Positions 1 through 7,164 of a stretch of DNA of 55,033 nucleotides are shown here, one piece after another. A program made the position numbers and the translations under genes. Numbering within the stretch: position 1 is the first letter of the stretch; every line of letters starts with the position of its first letter. A model generated the notes under the pieces. It worked only from the letters and a program-made list of their open reading frames with translations, was not told where the DNA came from and made no database searches. The stretch is from Flavobacteriaceae bacterium (GTDB taxonomy: Bacteria; Bacteroidota; Bacteroidia; Flavobacteriales; Flavobacteriaceae): positions 1-55,033 of the forward strand of contig JAGXIE010000111.1 in the NCBI GenBank assembly GCA_024635765.1. Direction: 5' to 3'.

Positions 1-37
1 ATTTTGTTGAAACTACAAAACAACTTTCTCTTGTTTA

Positions 38-457
38 ATGGATATATATTGTTTAGATGATTTTAAAGTTGAGTTTGAAAAATTAAATTCAAAAAAGTCA
101 TATAATACAATTGAAAGTGATTTAATCGAATATTTTTTTGATAAATCTGTCCAAGAATTATCTTCTGGCACTAGGCTAAATAATAGTGACGACACTCCGT
201 ATATTAAAAAGAGAATAAGAGGAAGTGGTGGGTTTAGATGTTACTTTTTATTAATTATTAAGAATGAATCTCTTTATTTATTGTTTGTTCACCCTAAAAC
301 TGGCTCAAAAGGCTCTGAAAATATTACTGATGATTCCAAAGCTTATCTATATAAGAAAGTGTTGGAATGCATTAAGTCAGAAGACTTATATAAGCTAACT
401 CTTGATAAGACACAAACAAAAATAAATTTTGTTAAAGTAGTTAGTGTTGAGTCATAA
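38..457 (+). CDS. RelE/HigB-like small protein (putative toxin)
   Basis: This 139-aa protein has no clear assignment. Its centre reads KKRIRGSGGFRCYFLL, followed by an ESLYLLFVHPK strand and a closing helix (YLYKKVLECIK). That order of basic patch, GSGG-R-Y, Tyr-rich strand and C-terminal helix recalls RelE/HigB-type mRNA interferases. No antitoxin gene lies directly beside it; the nearest HTH gene is 0.9 kb away on the other strand. The similarity is my reading of the pattern, not a search result. It could equally be an unrelated lineage-specific protein. The DNA is very AT-rich, as is usual for flavobacterial island genes. Confidence 0.5.
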   Translation: MDIYCLDDFKVEFEKLNSKKSYNTIESDLIEYFFDKSVQELSSGTRLNNSDDTPYIKKRIRGSGGFRCYFLLIIKNESLYLLFVHPKTGSKGSENITDDSKAYLYKKVLECIKSEDLYKLTLDKTQTKINFVKVVSVES

Positions 458-657
458 TTATGACAAATTTGTCCATGTACATGTTTTGAACTAATGGGCA
501 CTAATATATTGAACTTTACAATCATGCCAAAATCAAAACTCCCAAGACCAATATGAATCATAAGGTATTACACACTGTCTTTGTTGTTAAATACTTCTTT
601 ACTTTTTGTCCTAATGATTATTTAGGACATTTAAAACCAATTATCTAAATTGCTGCC

Positions 658-1068
658 ATGTATAAAATACTTATCATAATTTTTTTGTTTGGATTTAACT
701 CCTTCTCACAAACCGTTATTGGCAAAACAGAAGGTGCAAACATCGTATTGGAAGATAGTAGATATATGGTCACATTCCAGTCCAACGACGGAAAGTATGT
801 GTCATTTTACATGCCTCGATCTAAAAATGTGGATGAAGATGGTTTGTTCGCTCTAAAGAAATATGTTTATCTTCTCTTTGATAAAAAGGGAGATTATTTG
901 TTGCAGTTTGAGGAGGACAGTATTTTTCTAGTCTATGAAAATAATCAAGTACAAATGATTATTTGGAGAAACCATGACAGCGATAATAGAACACGTTCCA
1001 AAGGATACACCCTTCTACAGTTTCAAGAGCTTTTTGGTGATTCAAAATTTGTTCATAAAAAACTATGA
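658..1068 (+). CDS. Hypothetical exported protein
   Basis: A 136-aa protein that I do not recognise. It starts with a typical flavobacterial signal peptide (MYKILIIIFLFGFNSFSQ, with likely cleavage after FS/Q), so it should be exported. The mature part is rich in beta-type segments with no visible catalytic motif or cysteine. Its stop overlaps the start of the next gene (ATGA), which suggests translational coupling and a shared function with that 82-aa protein. Confidence 0.6.
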   Translation: MYKILIIIFLFGFNSFSQTVIGKTEGANIVLEDSRYMVTFQSNDGKYVSFYMPRSKNVDEDGLFALKKYVYLLFDKKGDYLLQFEEDSIFLVYENNQVQMIIWRNHDSDNRTRSKGYTLLQFQELFGDSKFVHKKL

Positions 1069-1313
1069 AGGACAACAAAGAACTTACTCTGTATGAATTT
1101 AAAATGTTGTCAGATCATGAACAGTACGATTTAATATTTACTAAAGGCGCATTTTTAGATGTTCATTTGGAAGCAAATTCTCGATTTGTACTGTATGCTT
1201 TGTTTAAATTTTTTGTGGAGGTAGAATATGATTTTACTAACAATACAATAGTCACTAAAGTTAGTTTTCTTGCTGGAGATAAGTTAAACAGATATAGTAA
1301 CTTTAAATTTTAA
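1065..1313 (+). CDS. Hypothetical protein, coupled to the preceding gene
   Basis: An 82-aa cytoplasmic-looking protein that overlaps the end of the exported protein upstream by 4 bp. It has no signal peptide, membrane segment or motif that I recognise. It begins with a charged helix (KDNKELTLYEFKML) followed by hydrophobic/aromatic strands. Overlapping pairs of this size in flavobacterial genomes are often polymorphic-toxin immunity or accessory pairs, but nothing here proves that. It converges on the HTH gene that ends at 1329. Confidence 0.5.
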   Translation: MKDNKELTLYEFKMLSDHEQYDLIFTKGAFLDVHLEANSRFVLYALFKFFVEVEYDFTNNTIVTKVSFLAGDKLNRYSNFKF

Positions 1314-1328
1314 TTTGTTATGACTAAC

Positions 1329-1580
1329 CTATTTTTCAACAACTAAGTCCTTAACTCTTTCAACCTCGCTGAAAAATTTGTAAATCGAAATATTTTTAGC
1401 TTGACAAATTCTATATATAGTAGGTAGTGATATTTGATAATCCTCATTATTTCTCCAAGCATTTTCTATATCACGAAAAGTTCCTTCATCAATATTATGA
1501 GTATCCGCAAATAGGCGATTGGATTTATAGTCCTTTGAAAGGAAAACAATGTATTTGTATATCGCCCAATTATAATTCAT
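1329..1580 (-). CDS. Small helix-turn-helix protein (XRE-like)
   Basis: An 83-aa protein that looks like an isolated XRE-type helix-turn-helix domain. It reads SNRLFADTHNIDEGTFRDIENAW (helices 2-3) and then LPTIYRICQAKNISIYKFFSEVE, the usual closing helix of HTH_3 domains. It probably binds DNA as a small regulator. It is transcribed away from the leader-RNA region at 1711-1940 and could in principle read from that same intergenic region. No partner toxin is adjacent. Confidence 0.6.
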   Translation of the reverse strand: MNYNWAIYKYIVFLSKDYKSNRLFADTHNIDEGTFRDIENAWRNNEDYQISLPTIYRICQAKNISIYKFFSEVERVKDLVVEK

Positions 1581-1648
1581 ATAAACAAATAAAAACCTAT
1601 TGTTAAAAAATATTGCGGTCTGTAATACGCATTTCTAGTATTTTTTTA

Positions 1649-1674
1649 TATATTTGAGAAATATTGTAAATTTG
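1649..1674 (+). promoter_or_regulatory. Possible promoter of the sigma-factor leader RNA
   Basis: Two overlapping matches to the Bacteroidota -7 element TAnnTTTG lie here: TATATTTG at 1649-1656 and TAAATTTG at 1667-1674. No good -33 TTG stands at the usual 19-21 bp spacing, so the call is weak. A start near 1681 would put the whole structured region 1711-1940 in a roughly 300-nt 5' leader of the ECF sigma gene. Confidence 0.3.
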
Positions 1675-1710
1675 CGTTTCTTCTAAAGCAAAACAAATTA
1701 GAAGCATTCG

Positions 1711-1940
1711 CTTTGAATCTCGTACTGGAAAACTGGTAATTTAATAGGAACGAGACGATAAGTAGATTGCTCACGTCCCGGGCGTGGGCTCTCTTATTGT
1801 TCCTTGGTATACCAGTACCTCCAGTGCAGTAAGTTGAGTTCCGCGCCCTATTGTTTATGGACGTTCACACGTTGACCTTTCATAAATGTTTGGTAGTTAT
1901 ACCTGCTAAACATTATCCATAGCGCTCGGTGCTAAATAGT
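1711..1940 (+). ncRNA. Highly structured leader RNA upstream of ECF sigma gene
   Basis: This gene-free stretch contains nested complementary segments. GTACTGG (1722-1728) pairs with CCAGTAC (1812-1818). GGAAC (1747-1751) pairs with GTTCC (1799-1803), with ATAAG/CTTAT inside (1758-1762/1793-1797). GCTCACG/CGTGGGC (1769-1775/1783-1789) closes a 7-nt loop. GTGC/GCGC closes 1824-1846 with one wobble. TATGGA/TCCATA (1856-1861/1916-1921) encloses ACGT/ACGT (1861-1864/1869-1872; base 1861 can serve only one of these two helices) and AATGTTT/AAACATT (1885-1891/1908-1914) with GGTA/TACC inside. AGCGC/GTGCT closes 1921-1933. The orientation is inferred from the downstream fecI-type gene. I have a vague memory of similar sequence before fecI genes in other flavobacteria, but I cannot confirm it. 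Confidence 0.6.
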
Positions 1941-1983
1941 CAATTGGGAAAATTTAAACCCTTTCCTTCAACTACTATGACAT

Positions 1984-2517
1984 ATGTCCAAGGATAAACT
2001 ACATCCCATGAGCATGGAAGGGTACAAATCGCTTTTTGATACCCTATATCCCTCTTTGTGTTTGTTTGCCAATAAATACCTCAATGATATGGACACCTCT
2101 GAAGATATGGTGCAAGAGGTATTTATAAAGATTTGGGAACAAAAAATCCAATATGTTAACTTCAATGCCACTAAATCTTTTTTGTATACATCAGTAAGAA
2201 ATCGCTGTTTGGACTATCTAAAAAGTAAATATCACAGAAGTGTCATACAATCTCCAGATATAGACTTTGATCAAATGGTAACTGAAGAGTTCTTTCATAC
2301 CCAATTAACCATCATTGACACCTATTCCCAACTTGAAACTGCAATAAAGCAATTGCCCAATAAATGTGAACAGGTCATTAGATTAAGTCTAAAAGCATAT
2401 ACCAATAAAGAGATAGCCGAAGAACTATCCATAAGTAAGAACACGGTTAAATCACAAAAGCGTATCGCTTATGATAAGCTACGTCATTCTCTTGGCAGCC
2501 TGTTAAATATTTTCTGA
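1984..2517 (+). CDS. ECF RNA polymerase sigma factor (FecI type)
   Basis: A 177-aa sigma-70 family protein with only regions 2 and 4, so an extracytoplasmic-function sigma. Region 2 covers roughly residues 10-80 and includes EDMVQEVFIKIWEQ and RNRCLDYLKSK. Region 4 covers about 115-170 with the HTH TNKEIAEELSISKNTVKSQ. It directs RNA polymerase to a small regulon, here most likely the SusC/SusD/protease genes downstream. A FecR-type anti-sigma follows at once, the standard Bacteroidota trans-envelope signalling order in which the outer-membrane receptor signals through the anti-sigma. The ATG at 1984 is chosen because the ATG seven bases upstream is out of frame and stops quickly. Confidence 0.93.
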   Translation: MSKDKLHPMSMEGYKSLFDTLYPSLCLFANKYLNDMDTSEDMVQEVFIKIWEQKIQYVNFNATKSFLYTSVRNRCLDYLKSKYHRSVIQSPDIDFDQMVTEEFFHTQLTIIDTYSQLETAIKQLPNKCEQVIRLSLKAYTNKEIAEELSISKNTVKSQKRIAYDKLRHSLGSLLNIF

Positions 2518-2520
2518 TTC

Positions 2521-2556
2521 TTTTTGCACCCTCCTTTTAACTTTTGTCGTTTTAGC
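2521..2556 (+). promoter_or_regulatory. Possible ECF-sigma promoter between sigma and anti-sigma genes
   Basis: The short gap holds a CACCCTCC block (about 2527-2534), then a T-rich spacer and TTTTGTCGTTTTAG. The block comes just before the anti-sigma gene and lies within the extra N-terminal reading frame, which argues that the anti-sigma starts downstream at 2575. I believe similar C-rich/GTCGT sequences are frequent between fecI and fecR genes of Bacteroidota, but this is recollection and no element was tested. Confidence 0.25.
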
Positions 2557-2574
2557 GTTAAACCAACTGTTGAC

Positions 2575-3744
2575 ATGACACTATTCGACAAAATATACGA
2601 ACTCGCTAAAAAGCTATCCAAAGCTTTACTTGATGATAAAGGTTTCAAAGATTTGGAAGATTCTGATTTCTTATCAGATGATGCCAAGATACATATCAAA
2701 CAACATTTATCAGAGGAAGAAATCAAAAAAAATTTAGAACTGCTCAATAAAATTGATAAGGAGGCAGGTTGGAAACAAATAGCGGATGGAATTTCTCGTA
2801 ATGGTAAAATAAAACCCCAAAAGCGTCTATCGACATCAGTTTTTTACAAAGTAGCAGCTGTTGTCGTCCTTTTTATATCATTAACTTATATAACATTTAA
2901 TAGTGGTACCAAGGACACACTTTTAGATGTAGAACCTGTCCACATTACAGCAGGAACAGATAAAGCCATTTTAACCCTAGAGGATGGAATTGATGTTGTG
3001 CTTGAAAAAGGAAAATCCTTTAAAAGTGGAACTGTCCATAGCGATGGAGAGCGGTTGGAGTATTCAAAAACAAATGGTAGTTCTGAAACTGTCTTTAATT
3101 ATTTGACCATTCCGAGAGGAGGACAATATCAAATAATATTATCTGATAGTACAATTGTATGGTTGAATGCTGATACTAAATTAAAATACCCAGTAAATTT
3201 TGTTGAAGGAGAGCCTCGCAACGTTGAGTTAGTCTATGGCGAGGCTTACTTCGAAGTGTCTTCAAGCACAAAACATCAAGGCAGCGTCTTCAAGGTTGTG
3301 ACAAAGATGCAAGAAGTAGAAGTTATTGGTACAGAGTTCAATATTAAGGCCTATAGTGATGAGGAGCTAATCTACACCACTTTAGTTGAAGGGCATGTAA
3401 ACATCGTTGTTGATGAAAAGAGGCAACAATTAAGACCGGGAGAGCAATCAATGTTGGAACTAGATACAAAACATTTATCCAAGCATAAGGTGAATGTTGA
3501 TTATGACATTTCTTGGGTAAGAGGTTATTTCAATTTTAAGGATAAACCATTAAAGGAAATTATGAAAGTACTTTCCAGATGGTACGATGTGGATATAGCA
3601 TTTGAAACAAATGATTTGGAAAAAATAAAATTCAGTGGTCTTCTAAATAGAAAGCAGAACATTGACGATATATTGAACGGAATTAAGAATACAAAATTTA
3701 TAAATGCCTATGAAATAAAAAACAAGACAATTACCATCAAGTAA
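2575..3744 (+). CDS. FecR-type anti-sigma factor
   Basis: A 389-aa inner-membrane anti-sigma regulator. The cytoplasmic N-terminus (about residues 1-90) should hold the sigma factor. One membrane segment (SVFYKVAAVVVLFISLTYITF, about 92-116) follows, then a periplasmic FecR domain with FNYLTIPRGGQYQIILSDSTIVWLNADTKLKYP and VYGEAYFEVS. The C-terminal domain (SWVRGYFNFKDKPLKEIMKVLSRWYDVDI) is the DUF4974/STN-like part that meets the TonB receptor's N-terminal signalling domain. The reading frame is open to an upstream ATG at 2524, but those 17 residues do not look like protein, so I take the ATG at 2575. It sits between the sigma gene and the SusC-like receptor. Confidence 0.92.
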   Translation: MTLFDKIYELAKKLSKALLDDKGFKDLEDSDFLSDDAKIHIKQHLSEEEIKKNLELLNKIDKEAGWKQIADGISRNGKIKPQKRLSTSVFYKVAAVVVLFISLTYITFNSGTKDTLLDVEPVHITAGTDKAILTLEDGIDVVLEKGKSFKSGTVHSDGERLEYSKTNGSSETVFNYLTIPRGGQYQIILSDSTIVWLNADTKLKYPVNFVEGEPRNVELVYGEAYFEVSSSTKHQGSVFKVVTKMQEVEVIGTEFNIKAYSDEELIYTTLVEGHVNIVVDEKRQQLRPGEQSMLELDTKHLSKHKVNVDYDISWVRGYFNFKDKPLKEIMKVLSRWYDVDIAFETNDLEKIKFSGLLNRKQNIDDILNGIKNTKFINAYEIKNKTITIK

Positions 3745-3838
3745 AAATAAAGGGAATAAAGCCGCCACCTGGAAAGTATTGAGCTAAATCCCCTTGTAAT
3801 AACTAACTGGTTTTTAAAACCAACTAATACACAAATTT
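3745..3838 (+). promoter_or_regulatory. Leader of susC-like gene with palindrome
   Basis: This 94-bp gap contains GCCGCCACCTGGAAAG (about 3762-3777) and TCCCCTTGTAATAACTAACTGG (about 3789-3810), broken here by position only. It also holds an odd-centred perfect palindrome, TGGTTTTTAAAACCA, at 3808-3822, 17 bp before the start codon. The GGAAA-like block is a possible ECF -35 element. The palindrome could be an operator or an mRNA hairpin at the ribosome entry site. Function is inferred from position only. Confidence 0.25.
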
Positions 3839-6800
3839 ATGGAAATTAAATTAACTAACGTTCTTCCATACAAATGGAAAGAAATCTTTAAGTTTTTTAT
3901 GAGAACGTTCCTACTATTATGCTGCACTACTGTTTTTAGTTTTTCCAGTGATAACCTGTTTTCTCAAGACGCAAAGGTTACTATTGATGCAGACAAGACC
4001 TTGACAATTTTTGAGGTATTTGAGTTGATTGGAAAACAAACGGAATGCACATTCATATATCAATCTGATATTTTTCAAGATGTACCTCAAATACATCTTA
4101 AAAGCGGTGTGATTAAAGTTATGGCGTTGTTATCACAATGCCTTCCTGCTAGAAATTTTGAAATCAACAGTAATAAAAATAACCTGATAACAATCAGCCG
4201 AAAGTCTTCTAAAGAATCACAACAGAAGGATATTCAGGTTAAAGGTGTTATTAAGGATTCAAATGGTATGCCTTTAGCAGGAGTTAGCATACAAATAAAA
4301 GGCTCCAACCGAGGTACGACTTCAGATTTTGACGGGAATTATGAAATTTCGGCAAATTCAGATGATATATTGATTATTTCATATCTGGGATACAAGTCAG
4401 TATCCCAACCAGTGAATGGACAGACTACTATCAATGTCACCTTACAACCAGAAGCTGAAAATTTAAAAGAAGTCATCATCAATGCTGGTTATTACACTAC
4501 CACCGACCGTGAGAAAACGGGTAATATTTCGCGAATCACCGCCAAGGACATTGAGAAACAGCCTGTGAACAATCCTTTAGCTGCCCTGCAAGGCTATTTG
4601 TCTGGGGTGAATATTGTTCAATCCACCGGGGTTCCTGGGGGTGGCTACTCCATTGAGGTACGAGGGAGAAATTTTATCAATGGCGGGACCGATCCTTTGT
4701 TTATTGTAGATGGGGTGCCCTTCGGTTCACAGACCCTTGGTGCCGCAGAGGTGTCGGGCCAAATCTTGGGCGGCAATATCAGTCCGCTCAATGCCATTAA
4801 CCCCAATGATATAGAAAGCATCGAAGTACTGAAAGATGCCGATGCCACGGCTATCTATGGTTCTCGAGCGGCCAATGGGGTGGTATTGATCACCACCAAA
4901 CAAGGCACCGTTGGTGAGACCCAATTCAAAGTGAATTTGAGCAACACTGTGGGCCATGTTTCCCACTTCCTGGATTTGATGAATACCGAACAGTATTTGG
5001 AAATCCGTAGGGAAGGCATTGAAAACGATGGTTTCGGTGCGTTTCTGGAAGACCCTGCCTTCGATTTTATCTGGCCCGATATCAAATCATGGGACAACAG
5101 CCGCTATACGGATTGGCAACAGGAACTCATTGGCGGCACGGCTCATCGCCACTCGGCCCAGTTTTCGGTTTCGGGAGGTACTCCACAGACCCGGTTTTTG
5201 ATCAGTGCCGCCCATCAAAAGGAAACCACCGTATTTCCGGGCGATGCCAACTATAAAAAAACATCCGTGCATAGTACTATTAATCATCAAAATAATGATC
5301 ATCGATTTAAATTAAATTTTTCCACTATTTATACCAACGAAAAAAATGAGTTACCAAGATCGGACTTTAGCTCCTTGGCCTATTCCCTTGAACCCAATGC
5401 GCCAGCACTCTATGATGAAGCTGGCCAGTTGAATTGGGAAAACAACTCCTGGGACAATCCCTTGGCCTCTTTGGAGGAACAATACGAAGCCGCTATTAAC
5501 ACCCTGATTGCCAATGCCGGCGTCTCCTATAAGGTATTACCAAATTTGGAATTGAAGTCCAGTCTCGGCTTTAACAGCTATCGATTGGAATCCTATAGAA
5601 CCTTGCCAAGTTCGGCGAGGAATCCGCAATTGGGATTTACGTCCCAAAATTATTCCTCCCTGACCACTAATAGTTCTGACCGACACTCTTGGATCGTGGA
5701 ACCCCAATTGAATTGGAAGCCACAGTGGAATCATACTACACTTGAGGTATTGGTTGGAACTACCTTTCAAAGTGAAACCACTCAGCAACTGATTCAAAAA
5801 GGCACAGGCTTTCCCAACAATCAGTTACTTCTCAATTTGGCCGCCGCTGAAACCTTGGAAGTTTTTGGAGATGCTGATAGCAAGTATCATTATCAAGCAT
5901 TTTTCGGGCGATTGAACCTCAACCTTTACGGTAGATACCTTCTTAATATTACGGGGCGTAGAGATGGTTCCTCTAGATTTGGGCCGGGTAAACAGTTTGG
6001 CAATTTTGGAGCTGTGGGTATCGCTTGGATTTTTTCAGAGGAAGCCATTTTAAAGAATCGTTCCATTTTGAGCTTTGGAAAACTCCGCGGCAGTTATGGC
6101 AGCACTGGAAGTGATAATATAGGGGATTATAAATTTTTGGATACTTATAGTGTCACAGGAGGTGACTATGATGGCACCAGCATTTTGCAGCCCACGGGTG
6201 TATTCAATCCTTTGTTTGGTTGGGAAGCCAACAAAAAACTGGAGGCCGCCCTGGAACTGGGCTTTTTCAAGGACCGCATACGTATCAACACCTCTTGGTA
6301 CCGTAATCGTTCCTCCAACCAACTCATTGGCATACCCCTAGCGGCAACCACAGGTTTTACTGAATTGACCGGAAATTTTGATGCCACCGTCGAGAATTCG
6401 GGATTTGAAATGGATTTACAGACCGTCAATTTTCAAAAACCGAATTTTAAGTGGTCCAGTACCTTGACCCTTACACTCCCTAAAAATAAATTATTGGCTT
6501 TTGACGGCCTAGAAACGTCCACCTTTGCCAATCGCTTTGTAATTGGACAACCATTGACCATTGTAAAACTCTACAATGCCTTGGGGGTGGATCCAGAAAC
6601 AGGCATTTACCAATTTGAGGATTATAATGATGATGGACAGATAAGTAGTCCACAGGACCGGCAATGGGTTGAAGATTTTGGGCCCAAATTTTATGGAGGG
6701 CTTGGCAATACCTTAAGCTATAAAAATTTAACGCTTGATTTTTTCTTTCAGTTTAAAAAACAAAAAACATTTAATGAACTGGCCTCCGGTGCCACCCCGG

Positions 6801-7147
6801 GATATCGCGGCAATGCGCCTGTTAGTTTACTGGATCGATGGCAACAGCCAGGGGATACCAATCCCATCCAAATGGCTTCAGGAGGCTTGTCATTTAATGA
6901 AGACACAGGTGCCCTCCAAGCAAGCAGTTCTGCTGCTGTTTCCGATGCTTCCTTTATTCGTTTACGCAATGTCTCCTTAAATTACAGGATACCGGATATA
7001 AAGACCGGACTTGAGGTGAACGTGTATCTGCAGGGACAAAATCTATTGACGTTTACAAATTATAGCGGCCCTGATCCGGAACAGCCTACGAACAACACCT
7101 TGCCTCCTTTAAGACAAATTACCCTTGGTCTTCAATTAGGCTTTTAA
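3839..7147 (+). CDS. SusC/RagA-family TonB-dependent outer-membrane receptor with signalling domain
   Basis: A 1102-aa TonB-dependent transporter of the SusC family, a 22-strand outer-membrane barrel that imports oligomers with its SusD lid. The signal peptide lies around residues 21-43 (RTFLLLCCTTVFSFSSDNLFSQ region). A STN secretin/TonB signalling domain (about 48-100) follows, consistent with control through the FecR/FecI pair upstream. Then come a carboxypeptidase-regulatory-like domain (GVIKDSNGMPLAGVSIQIKG, about 135-210) and a plug with GGGYSIEVRGRNF, PLFIVDGVPFG and DADATAIYGSRAANGVVLITTK. The barrel ends with the expected aromatic terminus (LGLQLGF). Substrate is unknown; the protease gene downstream suggests a peptide. 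The plug-coding part looks more GC-rich than the N-terminal coding part. Confidence 0.95.
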   Translation: MEIKLTNVLPYKWKEIFKFFMRTFLLLCCTTVFSFSSDNLFSQDAKVTIDADKTLTIFEVFELIGKQTECTFIYQSDIFQDVPQIHLKSGVIKVMALLSQCLPARNFEINSNKNNLITISRKSSKESQQKDIQVKGVIKDSNGMPLAGVSIQIKGSNRGTTSDFDGNYEISANSDDILIISYLGYKSVSQPVNGQTTINVTLQPEAENLKEVIINAGYYTTTDREKTGNISRITAKDIEKQPVNNPLAALQGYLSGVNIVQSTGVPGGGYSIEVRGRNFINGGTDPLFIVDGVPFGSQTLGAAEVSGQILGGNISPLNAINPNDIESIEVLKDADATAIYGSRAANGVVLITTKQGTVGETQFKVNLSNTVGHVSHFLDLMNTEQYLEIRREGIENDGFGAFLEDPAFDFIWPDIKSWDNSRYTDWQQELIGGTAHRHSAQFSVSGGTPQTRFLISAAHQKETTVFPGDANYKKTSVHSTINHQNNDHRFKLNFSTIYTNEKNELPRSDFSSLAYSLEPNAPALYDEAGQLNWENNSWDNPLASLEEQYEAAINTLIANAGVSYKVLPNLELKSSLGFNSYRLESYRTLPSSARNPQLGFTSQNYSSLTTNSSDRHSWIVEPQLNWKPQWNHTTLEVLVGTTFQSETTQQLIQKGTGFPNNQLLLNLAAAETLEVFGDADSKYHYQAFFGRLNLNLYGRYLLNITGRRDGSSRFGPGKQFGNFGAVGIAWIFSEEAILKNRSILSFGKLRGSYGSTGSDNIGDYKFLDTYSVTGGDYDGTSILQPTGVFNPLFGWEANKKLEAALELGFFKDRIRINTSWYRNRSSNQLIGIPLAATTGFTELTGNFDATVENSGFEMDLQTVNFQKPNFKWSSTLTLTLPKNKLLAFDGLETSTFANRFVIGQPLTIVKLYNALGVDPETGIYQFEDYNDDGQISSPQDRQWVEDFGPKFYGGLGNTLSYKNLTLDFFFQFKKQKTFNELASGATPGYRGNAPVSLLDRWQQPGDTNPIQMASGGLSFNEDTGALQASSSAAVSDASFIRLRNVSLNYRIPDIKTGLEVNVYLQGQNLLTFTNYSGPDPEQPTNNTLPPLRQITLGLQLGF

Positions 7148-7164
7148 CCTTAACATTCAAACAT

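Noticed and set aside
1666-1675. GTAAATTTGC fits the CTnDOT attB core GTANNTTTGC, so it might be an element end
   Set aside because: The same bases form a Bacteroidota -7 promoter box, which occurs often by chance, and no partner copy or integrase is nearby.
1711-1940. Group II intron remnant or CRISPR/Cas12f-type guide RNA near a sigma gene
   Set aside because: No domain V-like hairpin at an exon end, no reverse transcriptase, and no Cas12f-like gene in the window; the helices fit a leader RNA better.
2524-2574. N-terminal extension of the anti-sigma protein from ATG 2524
   Set aside because: The 17 extra residues look like non-coding DNA, and a possible promoter lies in the same place; ATG 2575 is better.
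4645-5302. Several long reverse-strand frames inside the susC-like gene
   Set aside because: They are shadows of the receptor's codon bias; no start context, no domain.
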